Source: a virus. Taken from it: a stretch of 64,000 nt of DNA. The notes under the pieces are model-generated. The model saw only the letters and a list, made by a program, of their open reading frames with translations. It did no database searches and was not told the DNA's origin. A program made the translations under genes and the position numbers. The stretch spans positions 1 to 64,000 of IMG/VR virus record IMGVR_UViG_3300044910_000908, one strand, 5' to 3'. This document shows positions 8,198 through 16,377 of the stretch, one piece after another; position 1 is the stretch's first letter; each line of letters begins with the position of its first letter.

Positions 8198-8772
8198 AAT
8201 TTAGCAAAGTGTCTATAACCATTAGTAATTAATTCTTCTTGAAATTCTAACACATCTTTTTCACCTTGTAAATGTTTATTTACTAAACTATGTAATGTAA
8301 AATCTTTATTAGAGGCATAAGTTAAAACATCTTTTAATTTTGGTAATAATACTAATCCTAATATATTAGATACGAATTCATCAACATATATCTTTTCAAG
8401 ATTATTTAATGAACAATTATGAATATTAGTAAAACATAATTTATCGCATCTTACAATATACATAGTCTTTAATACATTATTAGAATAACCGTAAAAACTT
8501 TCTAAAAAATAATTATTAGTTAATCGTAATTCTAAACTATTATAAACTATTCCATTAAAATTTAAAAATTCAGTATCAAAAATATCCAATTCATACAATT
8601 TATTTTCACAGTAAAGAACTTCAATATTAGATAATAAACCTGTGAATTTTTGTTCTTCAACTTGTTCTCTAATTGGCAAATAATCAAGTGAATGTCCACC
8701 TGATAATTCAGCAATAAATTTACCATTAATTCTTCTTAAATTGAGTCTAGGTAAAATATCTTTCTTAGTCAT
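8194..8772 (-). CDS. degenerate leucine-rich-repeat family protein, 192 aa
   Basis: The protein is rich in Leu, Asn and Tyr in an irregular LRR-like pattern and ends with a conserved module: SNILGLVLLPKLKDV, then NKHL, then DVLEFQEELITNGYRHFAKL. Nearly the same ending is found in the proteins at 42227-42667 and 42667-43095, so this is a paralogous family. I recall similar proteins with this C-terminal block in multiple copies in other large phages; their role is unknown. This copy lies between the two halves of a DnaE-like gene and overlaps the downstream half by 4 bp. Confidence 0.65.
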   Translation of the reverse strand: MTKKDILPRLNLRRINGKFIAELSGGHSLDYLPIREQVEEQKFTGLLSNIEVLYCENKLYELDIFDTEFLNFNGIVYNSLELRLTNNYFLESFYGYSNNVLKTMYIVRCDKLCFTNIHNCSLNNLEKIYVDEFVSNILGLVLLPKLKDVLTYASNKDFTLHSLVNKHLQGEKDVLEFQEELITNGYRHFAKL

Positions 8773-8948
8773 GTTGATAATTTTTCTAATATTTTATTTG
8801 CAATTAATTCTGCTAATTTTTCTAAATCTTTTTCTCGTTGTTCAGCATTTAATTGATTACGTTTAATAGCTACACAAATTGGACAACTTGTATTTTGAGA
8901 TGCCCAATATTCATGTTCTTCATTATCGTTACATAATTGTTTTTTCAT
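8769..8948 (-). CDS. small zinc-knuckle peptide, 59 aa
   Basis: I place the start at ATG 8948, which gives MKKQLCNDNEEHEYW. A longer hydrophobic extension is open upstream but overlaps the DnaE-like gene. The peptide has HEYW...SCPICVA, a possible Cys/His metal site, followed by a charged helix. It overlaps the LRR-like gene by 4 bp. No strong ribosome binding site is seen. Function unknown. Confidence 0.5.
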   Translation of the reverse strand: MKKQLCNDNEEHEYWASQNTSCPICVAIKRNQLNAEQREKDLEKLAELIANKILEKLST

Positions 8949-8952
8949 AATA

Positions 8953-9453
8953 TTAATGGAAAAATTCTGTATAAGGAATATTAAATTTAATACAATCAAT
9001 ATTATGAATACCAATCAAATATAACAAATAACAAGCAACAGAAGAACCTCTTCCAATTCCCCATATTTGTTTTTTTGATTTAAACATATCAACAATATAA
9101 ATCATACATTTAAAATGATTTTGTAAATTATTATCTATGACTATTTGTAATTCTTCTGATATTCTATTACTATTATCTTTAGTAATATATTCACTAAAAT
9201 AATCAATTAAATCAATATCTAAATATTTCTTTGGTATATTCCAATTAAAATCAAAATGAATATCTTCTTCTTTATATTGTTTTATTATATCATCAGATAA
9301 CATATTAAATAATTCAATATCTTCAGTTAATTCTGAAGTTAAAATATTATTAGGATGAATACCAGATAATAATAAAGAATTAATTATTTCAGGTTCTACT
9401 AATGATTGACCATTATAAAGTAATATTCTATCTTCTAATACTGAATACTTCAT
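8953..9453 (-). CDS. DNA polymerase III alpha (DnaE)-like palm fragment, upstream part
   Basis: The last 35 residues of this 166-aa protein match the start of the DnaE palm: IWGIGRGSSVACYLLYLIG, then DCIKFNIPYTEFFH, corresponding to VGPGRGSAAGS...YALGITDLDPL...LFERFLN. The upstream 130 residues resemble the DnaE region before the palm only in being helical (WNIPKKYLDID). The reading stops just where DnaE would reach the catalytic PDFDVDF block, which is found at the start of the gene at 7625-8197. The start follows AATTAGGTTT and overlaps the zinc-finger gene by 4 bp. Confidence 0.65.
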   Translation of the reverse strand: MKYSVLEDRILLYNGQSLVEPEIINSLLLSGIHPNNILTSELTEDIELFNMLSDDIIKQYKEEDIHFDFNWNIPKKYLDIDLIDYFSEYITKDNSNRISEELQIVIDNNLQNHFKCMIYIVDMFKSKKQIWGIGRGSSVACYLLYLIGIHNIDCIKFNIPYTEFFH

Positions 9454-10187
9454 AAACCTAATTCTTTTATAATTGGAATTAATTCATGACGTATCTTATT
9501 ATGTTTTTCTAAATGTCCGACCCAAAAATTAATATTGATAACTCCCATTAATAAACTCATATCATTGTTATCAACAGTTGTTAGAAAAGATTTAAATTTA
9601 TCTGAATGTAATAATAACCACGGTGATAAAATACGTAATCTAATTAATTCAAATACTCGTTTAAATCCTAAATGAATGAAAATATCATTAAACGCAATAT
9701 TTTCATCTTCACAAATTTTTTCTAATTTATCAATACTTTTCATTACAAGTTCATATGGGTCAGCATCTTTATCACAAAATTCTAAATAGATACTATAACA
9801 CTGATCTCTATGCCACATTGTTGGAGAAATATCTCTTAATGTCATTAAATCAATAAACAATTTGGGTTTATCTATATTCAATCTTACTAAATTATTTGCC
9901 AATTTAATAAATGAAAGATAAAATTTAGAGCCAGTAAATGTATCAATTGTTGGTGCTTTTAATTTCTTGCTTTTCATCCATAAACAATATAATGAATAAG
10001 CAGATTGACCAATAGGAGTTTTGATTTCTTCAAATCTAAGCTTTTCTCTACAAGTATGTTTAAGAAAAGCTTTTTCAAGAACAAATTGTTTTTTACAATA
10101 ATTACAATGCCAACCATGTTTTTGAACAGAAGACGTTTTTCTTCGGTGTTGGGCATTTTGTTTCATTGCATTTGCATCAATTACCAT
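9450..10187 (-). CDS. C2H2-like zinc finger protein in the replication cluster
   Basis: The 245-aa protein has a basic N-terminus and one zinc finger, WHCNYCKKQFVLEKAFLKH-TC (residues about 26-46), followed by an all-helical body. It sits directly downstream of gp62 with a 1-bp gap, in the position of replication or repair accessory genes. T4 has no clear equivalent. A role like the helicase loader gp59 is conceivable from size, helical content and context, but I see no convincing sequence match. Confidence 0.6.
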   Translation of the reverse strand: MVIDANAMKQNAQHRRKTSSVQKHGWHCNYCKKQFVLEKAFLKHTCREKLRFEEIKTPIGQSAYSLYCLWMKSKKLKAPTIDTFTGSKFYLSFIKLANNLVRLNIDKPKLFIDLMTLRDISPTMWHRDQCYSIYLEFCDKDADPYELVMKSIDKLEKICEDENIAFNDIFIHLGFKRVFELIRLRILSPWLLLHSDKFKSFLTTVDNNDMSLLMGVININFWVGHLEKHNKIRHELIPIIKELGL

Positions 10188-10188
10188 A

Positions 10189-10665
10189 TCACTTTATCTC
10201 TTTTTTGAGTTTAGTTAATTCTTCTTTAGTCCATCCAAGTTCTTCAGCATATTGTAATATAATTTCATTTGAAAGTAAATGATTATTTGATATTGCTTCT
10301 CGTTCAGAATAATCATAATATTCCATAATTACTTGTATTCTTAATCGATTATCTTTTTTTGCTTTTGGCATTGGTATCCATTTAAATCGACTTCGACTAC
10401 CATCTCCAACACAAGCTAATAATTTAACTAAAATTTCAGGATGTCTTTTACTAAATGACCATATAAAAGGATTAACCAATTCATTATTTAAAATGATTTG
10501 CATATCATTATTAGTGCCATACATCCATTGTGAAACAACATAAGCAGATACACTATTTCTCTGTTCTTCGTTTAATGTTTCCCATATATGCAAATCTCCT
10601 GAATTCAATTGAGTTAGAAATTTAAAAATATCTAATTTAAATTCTTTTGATTTAGTTGTTGCCAT
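10189..10665 (-). CDS. 62: clamp loader small subunit (gp62-like)
   Basis: The 158-aa protein lies immediately after the gp44-type gene without a gap, as in T4. Its layout fits diverged gp62: a start resembling FDFLxxLN, a central NPFIWSFSKRHPE block, then FKWIPMPK and a C-terminal VIMEYYDYSEREAISNNHLL block with LGW near the end. Gp62 binds the gp44 tetramer and helps load the sliding clamp at primer ends. Assignment relies on gene order plus weak similarity. The start follows GAGAGAATATAA. Confidence 0.75.
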   Translation of the reverse strand: MATTKSKEFKLDIFKFLTQLNSGDLHIWETLNEEQRNSVSAYVVSQWMYGTNNDMQIILNNELVNPFIWSFSKRHPEILVKLLACVGDGSRSRFKWIPMPKAKKDNRLRIQVIMEYYDYSEREAISNNHLLSNEIILQYAEELGWTKEELTKLKKEIK

Positions 10666-11595
10666 TTATATTCTCTCAAGATTAATAAATAACGCAGCTA
10701 AATTTATGTGGGGATGGGCAACTAATGAATGCTTATATAAGTGGTCCGCAATAACAACAATTGCTGATTGTTCTTTAGATAAATCTTTTTTGAATTGTGG
10801 AACTTTATTAATATTAGAATAAAGGAAATTAAAAACTTCATCATATTCATCTGGAGCAATTTGTTCGCAAACAATTTTACGAGCAGATGAGAAATCACCA
10901 GCTTCCAAATAATCTAATAATTTAAGTTTATAATCATCAGTTGAAACAGTTTCCCCATCTGGCCTAATCAATTTACCATTTTGAGAGTATTGCTGTAATA
11001 ATTGAACAACTTTACGAATATCAGGATATGCAGATTTAACAATTTTTTCAAATAAATCAACATCATCAATTTCTACATTCTCTTTTTCTAATATTTCAGC
11101 AGCATAAATTAGAACTTGGTCAAAATTTGGTGCTAAAAATTGATATTCCTGAAATCTTGATTTTAATGATGGGATAATTTTATTAAGATAATTAGTAGTT
11201 GTAATAAAACGGCATGTATCAGAATTATCCTCAATTGTCATTCTTAAACTTTCTTGAGCAGCAGGAGATAATCGATTGAACTCTTCTAATTGAACTATTT
11301 TAAAATTACCCAATGGCATTGTACTTGCAAATCGTTCAATACGTTCTCGCATTGCATCAATACCATTTTCAGAAGATGCATTTATCCGAATAACATCAGC
11401 ATCATGAACACCTAATTCAAAAACTAATGCTTTACTTAAAGTAGTTTTTCCTGTTCCTTGTAATCCTGCAAAAATTAAATTTGGAGGATTACCTTCTTTT
11501 ACAATTTTCTTAAAAAGTTTTTTTACATCATCTGATTTAAAAATAATGTCATCTATTTTTTTTGGCCGATATTTTTCTACCCATAATTGAGTCAT
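10666..11595 (-). CDS. 44: clamp loader ATPase (gp44/RFC small subunit-like)
   Basis: The 309-aa AAA+ protein begins WVEKYRPKKIDDI, the RFC box, and has a Walker A GLQGTGKTT (near residue 45), a Walker B QLEEFNRLSP, sensor 1 TTTNY and the SRC-like KSRFQEY arginine-finger motif. It is the motor that opens and loads the gp45 clamp together with gp62. Length matches T4 gp44 (319 aa). It has its own promoter at 11625-11653 and should be co-transcribed with gp62 and the zinc-finger gene. Confidence 0.93.
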   Translation of the reverse strand: MTQLWVEKYRPKKIDDIIFKSDDVKKLFKKIVKEGNPPNLIFAGLQGTGKTTLSKALVFELGVHDADVIRINASSENGIDAMRERIERFASTMPLGNFKIVQLEEFNRLSPAAQESLRMTIEDNSDTCRFITTTNYLNKIIPSLKSRFQEYQFLAPNFDQVLIYAAEILEKENVEIDDVDLFEKIVKSAYPDIRKVVQLLQQYSQNGKLIRPDGETVSTDDYKLKLLDYLEAGDFSSARKIVCEQIAPDEYDEVFNFLYSNINKVPQFKKDLSKEQSAIVVIADHLYKHSLVAHPHINLAALFINLERI

Positions 11596-11624
11596 CTCTT
11601 AAGTTCTCCAATTTATAAAATTTA

Positions 11625-11653
11625 ATTATAATACATTTCAACAAAATTGTAAA
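11625..11653 (-). promoter_or_regulatory. early-type sigma70 promoter upstream of the clamp loader
   Basis: TTTACA (11648-11653), 17-bp spacer, TATAAT (11625-11630) on the minus strand; the gp44-type gene starts 30 bp downstream. Confidence 0.6.
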
Positions 11654-11657
11654 TATT

Positions 11658-12647
11658 TTATCTGTAAAATTTATTCATACCACCAACTGTTTGTAATCCA
11701 ATATGCTCAACATCAGCTCTAGTTGAATTAACTTTAGATAATTCAGCTTCGTATATAGGTTCTTCTTGTTTAGGTTCTTCTACAACAATTTCTTCTTCTG
11801 ATTTAACAACAATTTCTTCTTTTGGTTCTTCTTCAATGTCATCAATATTATTATCTTCAATATCTTGTTCAAGTCTAGAAAAATAATGATTTGCTATAGT
11901 TTCTTCTTTAGTATCTTCTTCTTGTATTTGTAATACATTTTTATCCATTTCAATTTCCTGTTTTTTAGGTTTATTTCTAATTGATATCAGATAATTGCCT
12001 GCTAATATTAGTGCTATAGCTAATGGGTCAAATACGAATATTATTAAACCAACAATATATCCCATTGCTTTTTCTGATGATATAGATAATGCTTCTGCTA
12101 AATATGTTATAGGTCCTGCATGAGAATTCTTGTCAATTAAATCAGATTGAATTTTCGGCAATTCTTTATCTAATTCAATTAATCGATTATTAATATGATC
12201 TGTTTCTGTTTTAAAATTATTAATTAATTTTGTTCTACCTTTTACCATATCTGCTGGTAAATTCGCAATTTGATTATCAATTTCTTTCTTTCTTAATTCT
12301 AATTTTTGCTTTTCTTCACCAATAGCTTTTACTGAAATCTCAGCCTGTTTTGTTGGTAATATAGCCTTTTGAAATGATGATGATAAATATCCAGCAGCTC
12401 CAGCTGAAGTAATTATCATCAATACTCCAGCTGCAATTGTCATATATCCTTTTAATAATTTAGGCATCCTATTCCATTCTCTATATAAAAAAGAAACAGT
12501 TGCTATTTTAGCTAAATCAAAAGTTGTTGCTAAACTAATGATAATCCAATCAAAACTAAATAATTGAGTTAAACCAATTACTGATACTAAAGTTCCAATG
12601 CCCTCTAACAAGAAGGCAATGGTAAATATTATTATTATGAAAATCAT
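11658..12647 (-). CDS. membrane protein with central coiled coil, 329 aa
   Basis: Hydrophobic segments near residues 1-20, 33-50, 68-92 and 193-218 predict four membrane passes. Between the third and fourth is a charged coiled-coil region (about 100-180). The C-terminal 100 residues are very acidic (EEEPKEEIVVKSEEEIVVEE) and cytoplasmic. I do not recognise a named family. It may reshape or anchor to the inner membrane. A CATAAATA box lies 32 bp before the start. Confidence 0.65.
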   Translation of the reverse strand: MIFIIIIFTIAFLLEGIGTLVSVIGLTQLFSFDWIIISLATTFDLAKIATVSFLYREWNRMPKLLKGYMTIAAGVLMIITSAGAAGYLSSSFQKAILPTKQAEISVKAIGEEKQKLELRKKEIDNQIANLPADMVKGRTKLINNFKTETDHINNRLIELDKELPKIQSDLIDKNSHAGPITYLAEALSISSEKAMGYIVGLIIFVFDPLAIALILAGNYLISIRNKPKKQEIEMDKNVLQIQEEDTKEETIANHYFSRLEQDIEDNNIDDIEEEPKEEIVVKSEEEIVVEEPKQEEPIYEAELSKVNSTRADVEHIGLQTVGGMNKFYR

Positions 12648-12678
12648 GTCTAAATATCCTATTCATTTGCAAATAAGA

Positions 12679-12686
12679 TATTTATG
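12679..12686 (-). promoter_or_regulatory. late-type promoter box CATAAATA
   Basis: CATAAATA on the minus strand lies 32 bp before the membrane-protein gene, the usual distance for a T4-type late promoter. One base differs from TATAAATA. Confidence 0.35.
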
Positions 12687-12694
12687 GTAAGCTA

Positions 12695-13354
12695 TTAATA
12701 CGGATTATAATATTCGTCAGATACAAAAATAATTTTGCTTTCGTCTGTTTTCCACAAATATTCGCCATAAGGTCCATTACATCGAATTTTGTGAGTCCAT
12801 TGCTGATTTTCTACTAATGCATATTTTGCATTACGAATCTCATCGCAAACTTCAGGACCTACTGCTAATATCTCAACCCATTGATCTTTTACATTTTCAT
12901 CATAATCATCTTTGTCAGAAATAATAATGCCACCTTTTGAAATTGGTTGGAATGTGCTTTTTGTTAAATTTGCACAAAATTTAAAAATAACAGCATCAAG
13001 AATTGGATATAATTTTTCACCGTCATCTGTTACAATGAATTGTCGATTAGGAATACTATCTTCAGAAAAAATTCCAAGAATATCTTCTTCTTTCATTAAC
13101 AGAACTTTTCCTTTATTCTCTAATTCAACTTCTTGTCCTGCATATCTACCAAATAATACTTTTTCACCAACATTAATGGAAATTGGTTTTAAACTATTAT
13201 TCTTATCATTAGCTTTACCCTTTCCTATTGCTAATATAACACCAATAGAAGGAGCTTCTTTTGTAATATCTGATGGGATAAAAATACCACCTTCAGATAC
13301 AACTTCTTTTTCATTTCGTTTAACAACAACTTTATCATATAAAGGCTTAATCAT
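12695..13354 (-). CDS. GroES/gp31-like co-chaperonin with two GroES-type domains
   Basis: The 219-aa protein starts at ATG 13354, behind GGAGAAGAAGAAA. An upstream extension is open but hydrophobic and lies inside the Thg1 gene, so I reject it. Residues 1-100 are a GroES fold: MIKPLYDKVVVKR, GGIFIPSDIT, APSIGVILAIGKG, VGEKVLFGRYAG and LLMKEEDILGIF. Residues 110-219 repeat the plan (AVIFKF, KGGIIISDKDDY, WVEILAVGPEV, SKIIFVSDE). Normal GroES is about 97 aa, so this is a tandem. It may cap host GroEL for phage protein folding, as gp31 does in T4. Confidence 0.85.
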   Translation of the reverse strand: MIKPLYDKVVVKRNEKEVVSEGGIFIPSDITKEAPSIGVILAIGKGKANDKNNSLKPISINVGEKVLFGRYAGQEVELENKGKVLLMKEEDILGIFSEDSIPNRQFIVTDDGEKLYPILDAVIFKFCANLTKSTFQPISKGGIIISDKDDYDENVKDQWVEILAVGPEVCDEIRNAKYALVENQQWTHKIRCNGPYGEYLWKTDESKIIFVSDEYYNPY

Positions 13355-14138
13355 TTTCTTCTTCTCCAACAATATTAAAATAAACAGGAACATTATTATA
13401 AAACAAAACATCAACTTTATTAACAATTTTTGTTAATTGATCTATATCTTTTCTGACAATTATTCTGCGACTAATAGGACCTTTAGGATGATGTTCTTCA
13501 GGAATATTTTTTAATTCTTCTTCAGTTAAATATTTTATAACATCTTGTTTAACAAAAATAGAACCTCTTTTTAAATAGTCAGGTAATTTATTCCAATAAT
13601 ATCCAATCGTTTCTAACTTTGCAATTCTTTGTTTAGTATTTAATCCATCTAATTCTGATTGCTTAAAATGAGCATGAGCAACCATATTTACGCTATTTTT
13701 TGCAGCATCCATTTCTCTCCACATTATATTTTCAGTAATAATTTCTAAATTGGGAACTTGCCAAATTCTACAATCAAAAGTTCCCAATTTATCATAATTA
13801 GAACTAAAATAAGCTGAAGCATATCCCGCTAATGAAGAACACAATTTTTGTACTCTTCCATCAAACATATCTAAACTTTCCCAAGCTAAAGTAATTTCAT
13901 CAGATTGAACATAAACAATATCAGCATTAAATTCGTGCAATAAAGATTTTGCAGTATCTTCCATCAATTTAATAAATTCAATATCAAATGGCTTTTCTAA
14001 ATCTCTTGTTAATGTATGAAATGCTCTACCATCTAATCTTGCAATAACAGGTATCCAAGGAATTAAATTACTTTCTGATAAACCTTCAAATTTTTTATGT
14101 TTATCACCCAAATCTTTAAAATCTAAACTATTTTTCAT
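13347..14138 (-). CDS. Thg1-like tRNA guanylyltransferase (3'-5' polymerase family)
   Basis: The 263-aa protein has the Thg1 signature IARLDGRAFHTLTRDLEKPF (residues about 32-51) and VYVQSDEITLAW (near 77-88), with the metal-binding aspartates of the palm. Members add G to the 5' end of tRNA-His or, in bacterial and phage-type TLPs, repair 5'-truncated tRNAs by templated 3'-5' addition. The latter is more likely here but is inference. It has its own promoter (14170-14197) and overlaps the co-chaperonin gene by 8 bp. Confidence 0.88.
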   Translation of the reverse strand: MKNSLDFKDLGDKHKKFEGLSESNLIPWIPVIARLDGRAFHTLTRDLEKPFDIEFIKLMEDTAKSLLHEFNADIVYVQSDEITLAWESLDMFDGRVQKLCSSLAGYASAYFSSNYDKLGTFDCRIWQVPNLEIITENIMWREMDAAKNSVNMVAHAHFKQSELDGLNTKQRIAKLETIGYYWNKLPDYLKRGSIFVKQDVIKYLTEEELKNIPEEHHPKGPISRRIIVRKDIDQLTKIVNKVDVLFYNNVPVYFNIVGEEEND

Positions 14139-14169
14139 AATAAATTATCCAATACTGAAACATATGATT

Positions 14170-14197
14170 ATTATATCATAAATTCCAGTATTGTAAA
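14170..14197 (-). promoter_or_regulatory. early-type sigma70 promoter upstream of thg1-like gene
   Basis: TTTACA (14192-14197), 16-bp spacer, TATAAT (14170-14175), 32 bp before ATG 14138 on the minus strand. Confidence 0.6.
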
Positions 14198-14200
14198 TAA

Positions 14201-14533
14201 CTATTTTTTAATTGTTTGTTTAGCAACACTCTTAGCAAATGATAACAAATCATCACCTGATGGAGCAGACTCAACAGCACTTTTAGTAATAACAGCACCA
14301 TCATCATCAGTAAATACATCAGCTTTCACTGGAGCAACAGCAGTATTAATAACCTTTAAAGCATTTTGAATAGGCTGCTTAACCTCTTTAGGTTTTAAAC
14401 CTTCTTTTGTATCAATAAACTTTCTACGACTATCAACTCCAATTGCAACTGGTTTAGAAGCTAATTGCTGCTTAATAGCCAATATATCAAAATCAACTCG
14501 CTCTCCACGAGCACTAGTTCCCATTTTCCCCAT
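14201..14533 (-). CDS. conserved phage hypothetical protein, 110 aa
   Basis: The start follows AAGGGAGAAATTTA. The N-terminal half (ARGERVDFDILAIKQQL, then VDSRRKFIDTKEG) resembles a short protein I recall from other T4-related phages with a basic GxRVDF opening, but I cannot name its function. The C-terminal half is low complexity with acidic patches. It sits between the RNase H and Thg1 genes. Confidence 0.55.
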   Translation of the reverse strand: MGKMGTSARGERVDFDILAIKQQLASKPVAIGVDSRRKFIDTKEGLKPKEVKQPIQNALKVINTAVAPVKADVFTDDDGAVITKSAVESAPSGDDLLSFAKSVAKQTIKK

Positions 14534-14582
14534 TAAATTTCTCCCTTATTCAAATAATTTATGGCTTTTTGATATTATATAA

Positions 14583-14609
14583 AAGGACCTATTTAAATAA
14601 TAGGTCCTT
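14583..14609 (-). terminator. rho-independent terminator
   Basis: An 11-bp perfect stem AAGGACCTATT/AATAGGTCCTT followed on the minus strand by TTATATAAT lies 10 bp after the stop of the 149-aa gene. Confidence 0.65.
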
Positions 14610-14619
14610 CTTCTAATAA

Positions 14620-15069
14620 TTAAATAAATTGCTTAGTAGCCATATCTAAAGAAGCTTCAGCTGGATTTGTAAATTCAGAACCAATAATTCTATCAGAAAT
14701 ATTTACATTCAAATTAGCCAAACTATCTTGAGACATTTTAGCACCTTTAGGTCTTTTTTGTTTAACAAAATTACTGTGGAAATATTCCAAAGCATTCAAA
14801 CCATTTGATAATCTATTTTGGGACATTAATTCCCATAAATCATACTTAGTTGCATGAGGAGATGTTAAGATTTTTTTCAATCTTGCTTTGTCAATCTGAT
14901 GAAGCGTATCAACAAGCACATAATTGATAGTGCCATCAGGAAATTGTGCAATAACAGCGCATTCACGTAAGATACCAGTATCATCAATATCAATTAAAAA
15001 GATATGTGGTAATGAAGTTGGTTTCATTTGAATTTTGTTATTTTTTTCTGTTCTTGGTGTTTCTGCCAT
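14620..15069 (-). CDS. conserved phage hypothetical protein, 149 aa
   Basis: The protein has HIFLIDIDDTGILREC near residue 23 and NGLNALEYFH near 93, blocks I recall from uncharacterised T4-type phage proteins. It ends IGSEFTNPAEASLDMATKQFI. It follows the flap nuclease gene, where T4 has dsbA, rnh and 33, but I see no clear match to gp33. A terminator follows, so it probably forms its own short unit. Confidence 0.6.
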   Translation of the reverse strand: MAETPRTEKNNKIQMKPTSLPHIFLIDIDDTGILRECAVIAQFPDGTINYVLVDTLHQIDKARLKKILTSPHATKYDLWELMSQNRLSNGLNALEYFHSNFVKQKRPKGAKMSQDSLANLNVNISDRIIGSEFTNPAEASLDMATKQFI

Positions 15070-15191
15070 GTTATATCTCCATTAATTTGGGCGAACCAAT
15101 TGTGGTTTTATTTTAACCCATTGATAAAAGTAGTTGAATTTTCATTTAAATTCAATTATATTTATCATAAGAAAAATCACACTTTTTCTCT

Positions 15192-16136
15192 TCAAAATTG
15201 AATAATGGATTTTTTATCTGGTTTATATAATTGAGTGCAAGAAAACATATCAATAAATGAATTAGGACTTTTAGCAATTGAATTGAGTTGATGTAGTCCT
15301 AAAAATCTATTGAATTGAAATAAATTAAATTTTCCGTGATTTTCAATACCATTAACAATAGTATCTTTAATTGCTTGTTTAATATCTTCTGGCTGACAAT
15401 CAAGGTCCATTAATAATTTATTTTCTTCAAATAATTCTTTAACTTTAAATGTTTCTTGAATATCTAATGTAGGATTATATTTAGTCCATTCTTCGTTCAT
15501 AAGTAATGTCATTTCATATGGATCAGAAAAAGCTTTTTCTAAACGTTTAGAACGAACATTTGGATATGCAGAGTTTACATTATCTCCCTTATCACCTCTA
15601 ATACATTTTTCAAAAATAAAGTATTCAGGATTTTCATGTGTTCTAGGAATACCTTTATCTGGATTAAGAAGAGTTACATTTTCATGTCTTAATAATTGAA
15701 TAAAATCTTTATCTCCTGATAAAACAGTAATATTATCGCCAGAAAAATGTTGAACATAACCTGCTATTAAATCATCACCTTCTACTAAATCATTTTGTAA
15801 ACAAATAATTGATGTATGTTCTCTTACTAATTGTTCAAATTGTTGCAAAACTTCAAATAAATGGTCCATTGAAGGATCCTTAATGCGATTTCCTTTATAT
15901 GGAATTTTAGAAACACATTTATTTGATTGCGTATAAGATTTTCGCCAGTTTCTTCCACCTTCAAATACAACAGCAATACTATCAGGTTTCAATTGTTTGT
16001 AGTATTTGTTTAAAGTTATTAGACATGAATGGAGTGCTAAACCAGCTTTTTCTTCAGTTGACCCAGTATAGGCACCTGAATGAGCTGAAGCTACTCGCCA
16101 GAATAAGTTTGGTACATCAACAATTAATTTATGCAT
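15192..16136 (-). CDS. rnh: RNase H / 5'-3' flap exonuclease (T4 Rnh-type)
   Basis: The 314-aa protein is a FEN-family nuclease: LIVDVPNLFWRVA at the start, ENDLVEGDDLIAGY-like core (LVEGDDLIAGY near 123), TVLSGDKDFIQLL near 143 and CIRGDKGDNVNS near 183, giving the acidic metal cluster. It removes RNA primers and flaps from Okazaki fragments before ligation. Its last residues, KKSIIQF, match the ends of the polymerase fragment (NSIVQF) and three modification-cluster enzymes, suggesting a shared sliding-clamp binding peptide. The 121 bases downstream are untranslated and hold a GATAAATA box only. Confidence 0.9.
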   Translation of the reverse strand: MHKLIVDVPNLFWRVASAHSGAYTGSTEEKAGLALHSCLITLNKYYKQLKPDSIAVVFEGGRNWRKSYTQSNKCVSKIPYKGNRIKDPSMDHLFEVLQQFEQLVREHTSIICLQNDLVEGDDLIAGYVQHFSGDNITVLSGDKDFIQLLRHENVTLLNPDKGIPRTHENPEYFIFEKCIRGDKGDNVNSAYPNVRSKRLEKAFSDPYEMTLLMNEEWTKYNPTLDIQETFKVKELFEENKLLMDLDCQPEDIKQAIKDTIVNGIENHGKFNLFQFNRFLGLHQLNSIAKSPNSFIDMFSCTQLYKPDKKSIIQF

Positions 16137-16377
16137 TCTTTTTTATTAATCCTGTTTCGTAAATAGTTTTAATTTCCCAAGCATAACCATACATAGAAGA
16201 CCAATGTTTTATTTGGCACTTCATGTATTTGGTTTTTGTCCTAAATTCTAAATCATGAAATCCTGGTGGTAAATCAAGAAATGGAATACTTTCTCTTCCT
16301 TTTCTCGTTTTAATTGTAGGAAAATAAGGATCTAGAATTTTCTTTTTGGGAAGTGATTTTACTTCAATAATCATCAT
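16129..16377 (-). CDS. hypothetical basic protein, 82 aa
   Basis: Lysine- and arginine-rich throughout (SLPKKKILDPYF, KTRKGRES), with overlaps of 14 bp with the upstream gene and 8 bp with rnh. It may bind nucleic acid, judging only from charge and position in the replication cluster. No family recognised. Confidence 0.55.
   Translation of the reverse strand: MMIIEVKSLPKKKILDPYFPTIKTRKGRESIPFLDLPPGFHDLEFRTKTKYMKCQIKHWSSMYGYAWEIKTIYETGLIKKNA

Noticed and set aside
13355-13426. Hydrophobic N-terminal extension of the co-chaperonin
   Set aside because: It lies inside the Thg1 gene in another frame. The ATG at 13354 has a strong GGAGAAGAAG site and begins exactly at the GroES fold.
12912-13436. 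Plus-strand open frame of 174 aa across the co-chaperonin gene
   Set aside because: It is the complement of a well-supported GroES-like gene and has no start signals.
14620-15069. gp33-like late transcription coactivator
   Set aside because: Position after rnh fits T4 order, but length, sequence and lack of a hydrophobic clamp-binding tail like the others do not support it.
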